NCBI RefSeq assembly: GCF_001038425.2
Contig: NZ_LDPV02000007.1
Coordinates: 1-61,291, forward strand
DNA: 61,291 nt
Direction of reading: 5' to 3'
Origin: Ornithinibacillus contaminans
Lineage (GTDB): Bacteria; Bacillota; Bacilli; Bacillales; Amphibacillaceae
The position numbers and the translations under genes were made by a program. Under the pieces are notes generated by a model. That model searched no databases, was not told where the DNA came from, and was given only the letters and a program-made list of their open reading frames with translations. Positions 49,182 to 58,010 of this stretch are shown piece by piece. The stretch's first letter is position 1. The number at the start of each line of letters is the position of its first letter.

Positions 49182-50993
49182 ATGGACGTGATGAAACCAA
49201 TTGCAAGTAAAGAAATTCCTGCTGGTAACGACTGGCTATATGAAGTGAAATATGATGGATTTCGTTGTGTGCTTCAGTGGAAAAAAGCGGGCGACATCAA
49301 ATTAATTAGCAAAAACAAACAAGATTTAACGAATCAGTTTCCTGAAATCGTGTCATTCTGCATGGCTCTTGAAAGCAGCATCGCTCCACAGCTCCCGTTA
49401 AAGCTGGACGGAGAATTAGTAGTGTTAAACAATGCCTATCAGGCTAATTTTTCATGGATACAAAAGCGGGGACGGTTGAAAAATAGCGAATCCATTCAGA
49501 AAGCAGCAGCAAAACGCCCTGCTACTTTCCTTGCTTTCGATATAGTACAACAGGCTGGGATGGATCTGTCGAAAAAGCCATTGGAAATGCGAAAAAAGGC
49601 GCTTGCATCACTTTTCCAGCATGCCAATATTCAACAAGATGTTTGGCAAACACTCGGATTTGTTAGAGCTTTTAATAATCCAGATGACTTATGGAACGTA
49701 ATCGTTAACCATAAAGGCGAAGGACTCATTGCTAAGCGCAAAAAGAGCACTTACGGGAAAGGAAAAAGTCATCAAGACTGGTATAAAATTAAAAACTGGC
49801 GGACCATCTATGGATTTTTATCAGCTTTTGATAGTAAAAATGATTATTTCACCGTTCAAGTTTATGATGGGGATGAACGATTCGTTGTTGGAAAATGCAA
49901 GCATGGACTGGATAAAGAAGACTTTCAAACACTGAAAAAGCTATTTGTGTCCAATGGTGAGAAACATGGGGTAAATTATGTACTCCCTCCAGCTATATGT
50001 GCTGCTATCCACACATTGGATATGTACAAAAACGAATTACGGGAGCCAGAATTCCACAGCCTAACACCAGACATTAAGCCGGATGAATGCACCATTGATC
50101 GCCTTCAATTAGAGTTAGCGATGCTTCCAGAAAACATTGATTTCGCTAATACTGAAAAACTCTACTGGCCAGATGCCAATTTAACTAAAGGGAATTTATT
50201 AGCCTATATCCGAGAAATTTCACCATATATGCTGCCGTTTTTAAAGGATCGTGCCTTAACCATTATCCGCTGTCCAGACGGTGTACGTGCAGAGTCTTTT
50301 TTTCAAAAGCACCTTCCCTCTTATGCGCCAGAATTTATCACAGGCATTGGTGATGGTGAAGAAAGATTGATTGTTTGTGACTCCTTAGCGGCATTAATGT
50401 GGTTTGCCAATCACGGCGCTCTCGAGTATCATGTTCCTTTTCAAAACGTAACAAGCACTTTCCCAAAGGAAATTGTATTTGATTTAGACCCACCTAGTCG
50501 AGAGCAATTTGCGTGGGCAATTCAAGCTAGTTTATTAATAAAGCAGCTGTTAGATGATCTCGAGTTGATCTCCTTCGTTAAGACTTCCGGCAACAAGGGA
50601 CTACAGGTTCACATTCCAATCCCAGAGGGTAGTTTGAGTTATGATGATACAGCTATTTTCACACAAGCAATTGCTTGGACGATCGAAAACCAACATCCCG
50701 AGCTATTTACCACGGAACGCATGAAGAATAAGCGGAACGGACGATTGTATATAGATTATGTTCAACACGGGAAAGACAAAACCTTAATTGCCCCTTATTC
50801 CACTCGGAAAACTAATGAAGGTACAGTTGCAACACCGCTTTTTTGGGAAGAGGTAACAGAAGATTTGCGTCCAGAAATGTTTACCATCGAGAATGTTGTA
50901 AGCCGTGTGCAGGATTTGGGTTGTCCATTTCGAACGTATGTTGAAGTTGGGGAAAAACAAAAACTGGATAGAATAAGGAATTTAATACATTGA
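49182..50993 (+). CDS. ligD: ATP-dependent DNA ligase LigD (ligase plus polymerase domains)
   Basis: LigD seals double-strand breaks held by Ku. The 603-residue protein has an N-terminal ligase domain with the adenylated lysine in YEVKYDGFR near residue 24 and KLDGELVVL, GEGLIAKRK and WYKIKNWR motifs. The C-terminal primase-polymerase domain has LYWPDANLTKGNLLAYI near 320 and the metal-binding FDLDPPSREQF near 425. There is no phosphoesterase domain, as in Bacillus and unlike Pseudomonas or Mycobacterium. AAGGGAG precedes the ATG. In B. subtilis the pair acts in spores under sigma-G; I could not find a clear sigma-G promoter here. Confidence 0.96.
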   Translation: MDVMKPIASKEIPAGNDWLYEVKYDGFRCVLQWKKAGDIKLISKNKQDLTNQFPEIVSFCMALESSIAPQLPLKLDGELVVLNNAYQANFSWIQKRGRLKNSESIQKAAAKRPATFLAFDIVQQAGMDLSKKPLEMRKKALASLFQHANIQQDVWQTLGFVRAFNNPDDLWNVIVNHKGEGLIAKRKKSTYGKGKSHQDWYKIKNWRTIYGFLSAFDSKNDYFTVQVYDGDERFVVGKCKHGLDKEDFQTLKKLFVSNGEKHGVNYVLPPAICAAIHTLDMYKNELREPEFHSLTPDIKPDECTIDRLQLELAMLPENIDFANTEKLYWPDANLTKGNLLAYIREISPYMLPFLKDRALTIIRCPDGVRAESFFQKHLPSYAPEFITGIGDGEERLIVCDSLAALMWFANHGALEYHVPFQNVTSTFPKEIVFDLDPPSREQFAWAIQASLLIKQLLDDLELISFVKTSGNKGLQVHIPIPEGSLSYDDTAIFTQAIAWTIENQHPELFTTERMKNKRNGRLYIDYVQHGKDKTLIAPYSTRKTNEGTVATPLFWEEVTEDLRPEMFTIENVVSRVQDLGCPFRTYVEVGEKQKLDRIRNLIH

Positions 50994-50999
50994 AAAGTA

Positions 51000-51026
51000 A
51001 AAAGCCGCCCCCGATAAGGAGCGGCA
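51000..51026 (-). terminator. Terminator between ligD and tcyP
   Basis: On the minus strand GCCGCTCC pairs with GGGGGCGGC and five T follow, so it serves tcyP best. It lies between the two convergent stop codons. Confidence 0.82.
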
Positions 51027-51033
51027 TACTTAG

Positions 51034-52428
51034 TTAAACAGCTTTTGACTCTTCAATAGCCGTTTTATCTTGAAATACTTCATTTTTGAAATTGCCTAAA
51101 ATACGAGAAGTTAATGTACCAGCAACCATTGAACCATTAACATTCAATGCAGTACGACCCATGTCGATGAACGCTTCAATGGAGATTAATAATCCGGCTA
51201 AACCTACTGGTAATCCCATCGAAGAAAGAACGATTAGTGCCGCAAATGTTGCACCACCACCAACACCAGCAATACCAAAGGAACTAATTCCAATGATGAT
51301 AACTAATTGAATTAAGAATCCTGGTGTAAATGGATCGATTCCTACAGTTGGTGCGATCATCACAGCTAACATTGCAGGGTAAATACCGGCACAACCATTT
51401 TGCCCCATTGTCGCACCAAATGATGCTGACATATTGGCAACCCCTTCCTCAACGCCAAGTGAATTCTTTTGCGCCGATACGTTTAACGGAATCGTACCCG
51501 CACTTGAGCGTGAAGTGAACGCGAAGCTCAATACTGGTAATACTTTTCGTACAAAGTTGAATGGGTTTAGCCCAAACACACCGACTAATACTAAATGAAT
51601 GATAAACATAACCGCTAATGCAACATATGAAGCTAATACAAATTTACCTAATTCTAAAATTCCGGCAAAGTCTGTTGTTGCTACCGTGTTTGCCATTAAT
51701 GCTAAAATACCATACGGTGTTAGGCGTAGCACTAATGTTACAATACGCATTACCACACCATATAAAGCATTAATGATTTTCGTAAACATTTCTGCTTGCT
51801 CAGGGTTTTTTCGACGTAAACCAAGTACGGCAATCCCTACAAATAGTGAGAAAATCACGACTGCGATAACAGATGTTGAACGTTGCCCAGTCATATCTAA
51901 AAAGATATTAGAAGGGATAAAGTTAAGAATGCGTTGTGGTGTTGAAACCCCGTCAACCTCTGCTGAAAAGCGCTCTTCTAGTGAAGCTGCTCGTGCTTCC
52001 TCCGCTTCCCCTACTGAAATTTGATCGGCATTTAAATCAAATAACGCCGCAGATCCAACTCCAACTAGTGCAGCAATCATCGCTGTACCGACTAAAATCC
52101 CTACGATCCAGCCAGCCATTTTACCAAGCTGTGCTGTTTTTTCCAGATTCGTAATCGATTGGATAATCGATACCATAACAAGTGGAATAACAATCATCAT
52201 CAAGAAGTTAACATAACCTCTACCAACAATGCTATACCAGTCTGTTGTTAGACGAAGTGTTTCCGAATCACTTCCGTACACCCATTGTAAAATGGCTCCA
52301 AGCACAATACCTAACCCAAGACCGGCAAATACGCGCTTTGTAAACGAAACATGTTTACGTTGCATGAAAATTAATAACGCAATAATAGCTACCATGACTA
52401 CAATATTTACAACTAATAGCCAATCCAT
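51034..52428 (-). CDS. tcyP: L-cystine symporter TcyP
   Basis: TcyP takes up L-cystine with sodium or protons. The 464-residue protein is of the dicarboxylate/amino acid:cation symporter (DAACS) family. Eight membrane helices and two re-entrant loops are indicated by FAFTSRSSAGTIPLNVS near 300 (HP1 serine-rich loop), ASFGATMGQNGCAGIYPAMLAV near 335 (TM7 signature) and GIAGVGGGATFAALIVL near 390 (HP2). GGGGGA precedes the ATG. A sigma-A promoter lies 150 bases upstream, and the intervening leader has no riboswitch I can recognise. In B. subtilis the gene is under CymR. Confidence 0.93.
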   Translation of the reverse strand: MDWLLVVNIVVMVAIIALLIFMQRKHVSFTKRVFAGLGLGIVLGAILQWVYGSDSETLRLTTDWYSIVGRGYVNFLMMIVIPLVMVSIIQSITNLEKTAQLGKMAGWIVGILVGTAMIAALVGVGSAALFDLNADQISVGEAEEARAASLEERFSAEVDGVSTPQRILNFIPSNIFLDMTGQRSTSVIAVVIFSLFVGIAVLGLRRKNPEQAEMFTKIINALYGVVMRIVTLVLRLTPYGILALMANTVATTDFAGILELGKFVLASYVALAVMFIIHLVLVGVFGLNPFNFVRKVLPVLSFAFTSRSSAGTIPLNVSAQKNSLGVEEGVANMSASFGATMGQNGCAGIYPAMLAVMIAPTVGIDPFTPGFLIQLVIIIGISSFGIAGVGGGATFAALIVLSSMGLPVGLAGLLISIEAFIDMGRTALNVNGSMVAGTLTSRILGNFKNEVFQDKTAIEESKAV

Positions 52429-52584
52429 TTGAATTCCCCCTATGTGTGTTTTCTCTTAGAATGCAGCATAGTACCACAATCTATGATTTTTGCCTGGTAT
52501 ATCGTATTTATAAGTACTATATGCACGCAATTCCTTATCGCTCTTTAAATTATATAAATCCGATAAAAATACTATGACTTTAAT

Positions 52585-52613
52585 AAGATATACTACCATT
52601 AATTTTGTGTCAA
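52585..52613 (-). promoter_or_regulatory. Sigma-A promoter for tcyP
   Basis: On the minus strand TTGACA (52608-52613) and TATCTT (52585-52590) are spaced by 17 bases. The leader to the tcyP ATG is about 150 bases and holds AATTCC/GGAATT-type pieces (52529) that could be part of a CymR site, but I would not rely on that. Confidence 0.7.
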
Positions 52614-52639
52614 GCAATCAACTTACCTAATTAACACGT

Positions 52640-52722
52640 AAAAAAAGCTTGGAATAGTACCGCCCCTAAAAGTTAGCGTAGTAAATCTAACTTTTGGGGG
52701 TAAGTACCAATCCAAGCTTTTA
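52640..52722 (-). terminator. Very long hairpin terminator after the GNAT gene
   Basis: AAAGCTTGGA...AGTAC...CCCCTAAAAGTTAG pairs with CTAACTTTTGGGGG...GTAC...TCCAAGCTTT, an imperfect stem of about 36 pairs around a ten-base loop. Seven T follow on the minus strand. It overlaps the last codon of the upstream gene. It is far longer than a usual terminator. Confidence 0.8.
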
Positions 52723-53130
52723 TAATTGTATGCCTGATTGCATCTTATAGTTCCTTAAAACCATCCCGCTAGCTTTGTTCATTCCAAACTTCTCATAATA
52801 CGGAATTAAGTCATCATCACAGCACAGATCAACCATATAAATATCCTTAAGTTCATCTAGCATTTGTTGGACTAATTCTTTTCCAATACCCTTGTTTTTA
52901 TAGTCGGGTAATACCTCTACCAACGGAATGTAAGCAGATAAAACACCATCACTGATTGCCGTAATAAATCCAACCACACGACTCTCAGCCTCATCGATTG
53001 CTAGTACCACCTTACTACTGTTTTGTAACAACTTGAGATGTGTAGCTGGTTCTGGTGGATTTGGCCAATCAACAAAAAAGCCTTGTAGCATGTCTTTGGA
53101 AATACCATCAAGTGATTTCTTGTATAGCAT
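52720..53130 (-). CDS. GNAT family N-acetyltransferase
   Basis: This is a 136-residue GNAT protein. The acetyl-CoA-binding motif A is clear in VLPDYKNKGIGKELVQQML near residue 78, preceded by the beta-4 strand SAYIPLVEV and followed by YYEKFGM, the typical motif B end. ATG 53130 lies nine bases after AGGAG, better than the TTG/ATG just upstream. The substrate is unknown. It has its own long terminator and appears monocistronic. Confidence 0.9.
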   Translation of the reverse strand: MLYKKSLDGISKDMLQGFFVDWPNPPEPATHLKLLQNSSKVVLAIDEAESRVVGFITAISDGVLSAYIPLVEVLPDYKNKGIGKELVQQMLDELKDIYMVDLCCDDDLIPYYEKFGMNKASGMVLRNYKMQSGIQL

Positions 53131-53211
53131 AATCATCAACTCCTATAGCTTTTTCGTGTAAGTTGACGGAACGATTAATCATATAACAACATGAGGATAG
53201 CCTCCATACCA

Positions 53212-53652
53212 CTAGATAATCGTCGCTTCTAACTCCAACGCAACATTTCCCTGAATTGCTCTTGAAATCATACAACTCTTTTCAGCCTTTTCTACTAGCT
53301 TTCGTAGCATCTGATATTCTTCCTCACCAGCAGTTGCTTTTAGTGCCACTGTTGGCCGGTGTATGATTTTTTTATAAGTAAATACTCCATTGGTAACATC
53401 CACAATTCCCTCAGACTCCAACGACATTTCTTTCAGTGGAAGCTTTGCCCGCTCAATCATCGCTGCAAGTGTGATGATGTAGCAGGTTGCCGCCGCACCG
53501 AGTAGCATCTCATCTGGGTTAGTCCCGATGCCCGGGCCGTCCATCTCTGGCGGAATCGATATTTTTGTTTTTAAATTTCCAGCTTCAATATAGCCTTCAC
53601 TATTTCGGCCACCTGGCCAATCTGCTTTTAAATGAAAATGATGTTCTGCCAT
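53212..53652 (-). CDS. OsmC/Ohr family peroxiredoxin (SACOL1771-like)
   Basis: This is a 146-residue OsmC-fold protein that probably reduces organic hydroperoxides. The two redox cysteines are seen in LLGAAATCYIITLAAMIE near 57 and EKSCMISRAIQGNV near 127, each at a helix start as in the family. The N-terminus HHFHLKADWPGGRNSEGYIEAG matches the SACOL1771 subgroup. ATG 53652 follows GAGGTG. It lies 32 bp after the chromate transporter gene on the same strand, possibly co-transcribed. Confidence 0.9.
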   Translation of the reverse strand: MAEHHFHLKADWPGGRNSEGYIEAGNLKTKISIPPEMDGPGIGTNPDEMLLGAAATCYIITLAAMIERAKLPLKEMSLESEGIVDVTNGVFTYKKIIHRPTVALKATAGEEEYQMLRKLVEKAEKSCMISRAIQGNVALELEATII

Positions 53653-53690
53653 TTCCAATCACCTCACCCTTATTCTAGCTTATCCACTAG

Positions 53691-54869
53691 TTAAATGAAA
53701 AAGGTATGCATTACTTCCCCTAGCACAACCCCAAGTACAACAATGAGCCATGCTGGCGTCTTCCAGAAGTACATTAGCGCAAATAAAATCGCTGCTAAGG
53801 CAAAACTCGCTGCATTCGTAATCGAACTTGTAAATACTGGGTCATAAAACGCAGCTAATAATATTCCGACGACACTCGCATTTACACCGATCAGAATCCC
53901 TTGAAAGCTTTTACGATTTCTAAGTTCACTTAAAAACGGCAAGGCACCGATAACAAGTAAAAATGATGGCAGGAACATGGCGATTGTCGCGATTATTCCA
54001 CCTATTACACCACTGATCATCGTTCCTAAATAACTAGCAAACGTAAATAATGGACCTGGAACGGCTTGAGCAAGACCATAACCTGCTAGAAATTCACTGC
54101 TATTGACGAGCCCATTTGGTACCACTTCCTGTTCTAGCAGTGGTAAAACAACATGCCCACCACCAAAGACGATCGAACCTACTCGGAAAAATGTATCGAA
54201 AATTGATAGATATGGATTATCGAGGAGCTTCGCCAAAATAGGAAGTACAACTAACAGGAACACTAACAAGGATAGTGCTAGGACACCTTGTTTTTTCGAA
54301 ATGGATACGGAAAAGGCGCTCACATTTGATTCAGCATTCTTTGTAAACAACCAGTATCCGATAATGGCAGCCCCCGCAATAACAGCGATTTGAACGAGTG
54401 CTGAAGGGAATAATACCATAATCAACATAGCTATCATCGCGATAGCAATTCGCGGTTTATCTGGCGCTAAATTTTTACCCATCCCGAGGACAGCATGTAG
54501 CACTACAGCTACAGCTACTATTTTTAAACTTGTAATCCAATTTGCATCAGCGAACGAAAAGCTCTGAAAAGCCATTGCAAATAATATTAATACGATTACA
54601 GATGGAATCGTAAATCCAATCCAAGACAATACCCCACCTAAGAAGCCGCCACGCATCATTCCAATCGCAATACCAACCTGACTACTCGCAGGACCCGGTA
54701 AAAACTGACAGAGCGCAATAATATCGGCATATGTCTTGTCATCCATCCATTTCCGCTTATCAATATATTCATTTTTAAAATAGCCTAGATGTGCCACTGG
54801 ACCACCGAATGACGTCACTCCTAGCTTCAAGGATGCTCCAAGTATTTCCCAAAAAGTATGTTTCTTCAT
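53691..54869 (-). CDS. chrA: Chromate transporter family protein, two-domain form
   Basis: This is a 392-residue membrane protein with two tandem CHR domains. The first starts with LGASLKLGVTSFGGPVAHLGYF near residue 14 and has CQFLPGPASSQVGIAIG. The second starts with FDTFFRVGSIVFGGGHVVLPLL near 228 and has GYGLAQAVPGPLFTFASYLG. Each has the FGGP/PGP signatures and about five helices. Proteins of this family export chromate, but the native substrate in many bacteria is not known. GGAGG before ATG 54869 supports the start. It is divergent from the DUF4003 gene. Confidence 0.92.
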   Translation of the reverse strand: MKKHTFWEILGASLKLGVTSFGGPVAHLGYFKNEYIDKRKWMDDKTYADIIALCQFLPGPASSQVGIAIGMMRGGFLGGVLSWIGFTIPSVIVLILFAMAFQSFSFADANWITSLKIVAVAVVLHAVLGMGKNLAPDKPRIAIAMIAMLIMVLFPSALVQIAVIAGAAIIGYWLFTKNAESNVSAFSVSISKKQGVLALSLLVFLLVVLPILAKLLDNPYLSIFDTFFRVGSIVFGGGHVVLPLLEQEVVPNGLVNSSEFLAGYGLAQAVPGPLFTFASYLGTMISGVIGGIIATIAMFLPSFLLVIGALPFLSELRNRKSFQGILIGVNASVVGILLAAFYDPVFTSSITNAASFALAAILFALMYFWKTPAWLIVVLGVVLGEVMHTFFI

Positions 54870-55010
54870 CAGAACCTCCAAACAATTTGTTTGTTCTACT
54901 GTACCAAAAATCTACAATAAAAACAGTACATCTTACACAAAATTTACAACATGAATCTTTTTTTCTTGGAAAACGTATTACTAGTAGCGACCTTTAAGGA
55001 GACTAAAGCC

Positions 55011-55979
55011 ATGGAGACAAAACTTAACCAATTGAATCACATTTATCAGGAGCTAAAAGAAAGTTTGAAATGGAAGGTTTCTGATAAACGAATTCTAATG
55101 ACGATTGCTTCCATCTATGTCATCAATCATAAAGAATTTAGGGTGGATAGATTCCGAGCAATTGCTGAGAAAATAAAAGATCATGCAAGCGTGTTTTCTT
55201 CCTTGCGTTCACAATCTCGGTTCACTACTGCTGCCATGCTAGATGTGAATTTCGAGCAGCCTGAGAATAAAATCCAAGATCTATTTAACTTGTATGACTT
55301 ATATCGTGCAGAAAAATTCGCCAGTGGAACATACACGTATATTGCCGCTTCCATTTTATTAACCAGGGCACAAGCTAACCCAGAAAAAACTATTCAGCGT
55401 GCAAAGGAACTATATAACGGCATGAAGAAGGAGCATGTCTTTTTAACTTCGAGTGATGATTACCCACTTGCGACCTTACTTGCCCTTGAGGAAGCGTCGA
55501 ATGTCATCGAAAGAATGGAAGAATTTTACGTAGCCTTAAATAACGAGGGTTTATCTAAGGGAAATCACCTACAATTCCTAAGCCATATTCTTACGCTTGG
55601 TTCAGCTGCCGATGCATCCACACTAATCAACCGGACTACTGCTGTTGCGGACTCCCTGAAACTAGCTGGGATCAAATCGAAAACGATTTATTATCCGATT
55701 TTTGGCATGCTTGCTCTACTTCCACACGAAAAATTCGCGGCAGAACAGATTGTATCGATCTACGAATCCCTCAATCAAGAAAAAGAATTCAAATGGCAGA
55801 AGGATATGAATTTCATGCTAGCAGCTAGCTTTTTCGTCCATGATGAACTGGAGCATGATGGTTTAGCGGAGACCAGTCTAACCACAATCCTCGAAGCAAT
55901 TTTACAGGCACAACAAGCTGTCATGATTGCAACTATCACTGCCGCAACAGCCGCTTCTAGTAGTAGCAACGGCTCATAA
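55011..55979 (+). CDS. DUF4003 family protein
   Basis: This is a 322-residue soluble, mostly helical protein. LKWKVSDKRILMTIASIYVINHKEF and FRAIAEKIKDHASVFSSLRS open the domain, followed by repeats of helices with SSDDYPLATLLAL. It matches the DUF4003 family of Bacillales, function unknown. It ends in an Ala/Thr/Ser stretch. AAGGAG nine bases before ATG 55011 sets the start; the frame is open 20 codons earlier. A hairpin at 56002 ends the transcript. Confidence 0.85.
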   Translation: METKLNQLNHIYQELKESLKWKVSDKRILMTIASIYVINHKEFRVDRFRAIAEKIKDHASVFSSLRSQSRFTTAAMLDVNFEQPENKIQDLFNLYDLYRAEKFASGTYTYIAASILLTRAQANPEKTIQRAKELYNGMKKEHVFLTSSDDYPLATLLALEEASNVIERMEEFYVALNNEGLSKGNHLQFLSHILTLGSAADASTLINRTTAVADSLKLAGIKSKTIYYPIFGMLALLPHEKFAAEQIVSIYESLNQEKEFKWQKDMNFMLAASFFVHDELEHDGLAETSLTTILEAILQAQQAVMIATITAATAASSSSNGS

Positions 55980-56001
55980 ATAAGTAGAATATAGAAAAAG
56001 A

Positions 56002-56043
56002 GAACCACACGAAATCGAGCCTTCCCCCGATTTCGTGCGGTTC
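56002..56043. terminator. Terminator-like hairpin between DUF4003 and pgcA genes
   Basis: GAACCACACGAAATCG pairs with CGATTTCGTGCGGTTC over 16 bases with one G-T pair. The minus strand continues CTCTTTTTC, so it serves pgcA; the plus strand has a weak T-run. Confidence 0.75.
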
Positions 56044-56072
56044 ATTCATTGTAGAATGTATTCTATTTAAAC

Positions 56073-57809
56073 TTATGCTTCAATAATCTCGTTCATCACG
56101 TTATTCATATACCCTTTTAATGCATCTAGAACTTGTTCACTATCCGCTAAGCTTGTTCCACAGGTTCCGAAATAACACTTAATCTTCGGTTCGGTTCCAG
56201 ATGGGCGTAAACAAACCCAATTGTTATGTTCTAAAATAAATTTCAGAACGTTTTCTTCTGGTAATTCGATTGTTTCGACCGTATTCGTTGCCGCAATAAC
56301 ACGCTTACTAATCGAATAATCCTCTATCATGTCTACCTTATACCCCGCAATTTCTGCAAAAGGCTTTTGGCGAATGGTATCCATAATTTGCGCAATCTTC
56401 TCTGAGCCTTCCTTACCTTTTAAGGTAAGTGATGACATGCCTTCACGATAGAAACCATGCTTCTCATATAAATCATGTAGCGCATCAAGCAAGGTCTTGC
56501 CTTGTTTCTTCCAGTAATACGCCATTTCACTAGCCATTACTGCCGCTTGAACAGCATCCTTATCTCGAGCGAAGCTACTGATTAAATAGCCATAGCTTTC
56601 CTCGTAACCAAACATAAATGCTTCACCAGTATAATCGAATTGGTGAATCTTCTCACCGATATATTTGAATCCAGTTAACGTATTAATTGTTTTCACACCA
56701 TAGGAGGTCGCAATTGCTTGACCAAGTTCAGACGTTACAATTGTTTTTAATACACGTGCATTGGTTAATAGTACTGAATTCGTGTGGGATAAAATATAAT
56801 CAATTAAAAGTGCTCCTAGTTGATTTCCGGTTAGTACCATGTAATCGCCTGCTTGATTTTTCACCGCAACTCCTAAGCGGTCGGCATCTGGGTCTGTACC
56901 CAATAAGATGTCCGCATCCACTTCCTTACCGAGCGCAATCGCCTTTGTGAAGGCTTGATGTTCTTCAGGATTTGGTGATGCAACGGTAGAGAATTCAGGA
57001 TCTGGGACTGCTTGTTCTTTTACGACATGGACATGGTCAAAGTTAAGTTGCTTCAATCCATTGGTAACTAAATGATAGGCTGTCCCGTGTAACGGCGTAA
57101 AGACAATGTTGAGATCCTTTTTCGCTTTGGATTCCACCTCATCTAATTTCGTAATCAGGCTAAGCTTTTCAAGGTAAGCATTATCGACTTCATCACCGAC
57201 CCAGATTAGTAAATCTTTTTCCTCTAATTCTGCTTGCTCTACCACCGGGATGTCCAATTCATTTTCGATCAGTTGAATCGCTTCAATGATTTTATTTGCT
57301 TCATCTGGCACCATTTGGCCGCCATCTTCATTGTAAACTTTGAAGCCATTGTATTCTGGCGGGTTATGACTTGCTGTAATCATGACCCCTGCAGCCGTTC
57401 CTAAAAAGCGTACCGCAAATGATAGTAATGGTGTCGGGCGTAACGTATCAAAGACATACGTTCTAATACCAAACGCACCAAGTGTTTTCGCTGTTTCAAT
57501 AGCAAATTCACGTGACATATATCTTGAATCGTAGGCCACAACGACACCACGATCTTTTACATTGACACTATTAGCTAATAAATAGGTAGCTAGTCCATTT
57601 ACTGCTTTTCTTACCGTATAAATATTCATGCGATTCGTACCAGCACCTAAAATGCCACGCATTCCACCAGTACCAAAGGTGAGTTCCTTGTAAAATGCAT
57701 CCTCAAGTGCAGTAAGATCGGATGATAGAATTGTCAATTCTTGCTTCAGGTTATCATCTAACCCTTGATAAGTATCCCATTTTCGGAATACCGATTCCCA
57801 ATTATTCAT
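56073..57809 (-). CDS. pgcA: Alpha-phosphoglucomutase PgcA
   Basis: PgcA interconverts glucose 6-phosphate and glucose 1-phosphate for UDP-glucose and teichoic-acid glycolipid synthesis. The 578-residue protein has the phosphohexomutase layout: FGTGGMRGILGAG near 45, the phosphoserine loop MITASHNPPEYNGFK near 145, metal-binding DPDADRLG near 305, the sugar loop GYEESYGYL near 405 and the phosphate loop LRPSGTEPKIKCY near 545. TGGAGG before ATG 57809 supports the start, shortening the frame by 11 codons. It could also use mannose phosphates; glucose is more likely by family. Confidence 0.95.
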   Translation of the reverse strand: MNNWESVFRKWDTYQGLDDNLKQELTILSSDLTALEDAFYKELTFGTGGMRGILGAGTNRMNIYTVRKAVNGLATYLLANSVNVKDRGVVVAYDSRYMSREFAIETAKTLGAFGIRTYVFDTLRPTPLLSFAVRFLGTAAGVMITASHNPPEYNGFKVYNEDGGQMVPDEANKIIEAIQLIENELDIPVVEQAELEEKDLLIWVGDEVDNAYLEKLSLITKLDEVESKAKKDLNIVFTPLHGTAYHLVTNGLKQLNFDHVHVVKEQAVPDPEFSTVASPNPEEHQAFTKAIALGKEVDADILLGTDPDADRLGVAVKNQAGDYMVLTGNQLGALLIDYILSHTNSVLLTNARVLKTIVTSELGQAIATSYGVKTINTLTGFKYIGEKIHQFDYTGEAFMFGYEESYGYLISSFARDKDAVQAAVMASEMAYYWKKQGKTLLDALHDLYEKHGFYREGMSSLTLKGKEGSEKIAQIMDTIRQKPFAEIAGYKVDMIEDYSISKRVIAATNTVETIELPEENVLKFILEHNNWVCLRPSGTEPKIKCYFGTCGTSLADSEQVLDALKGYMNNVMNEIIEA

Positions 57810-58010
57810 CTGAATAATCCTCCAACATTGTAATATGCTCAAATTTTAACATAAAATTTACTAATAATCTAACTGTCTAGCAAAAACGTATAGAATGTGC
57901 GTGGAAAGGAAACAATTGAATTGATTAGAAAGTACGCCTATTTAGTATGTGCGTTTTAGAGCAAAATACTATATGATTATTATTAATGAAGAGGAAAGTG
58001 TGATGATAAG

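Noticed and set aside
52429-52584. Riboswitch or T-box in the tcyP leader
   Set aside because: The leader is about 150 bases, with no specifier-type stem, T-box sequence or recognisable S-box core.
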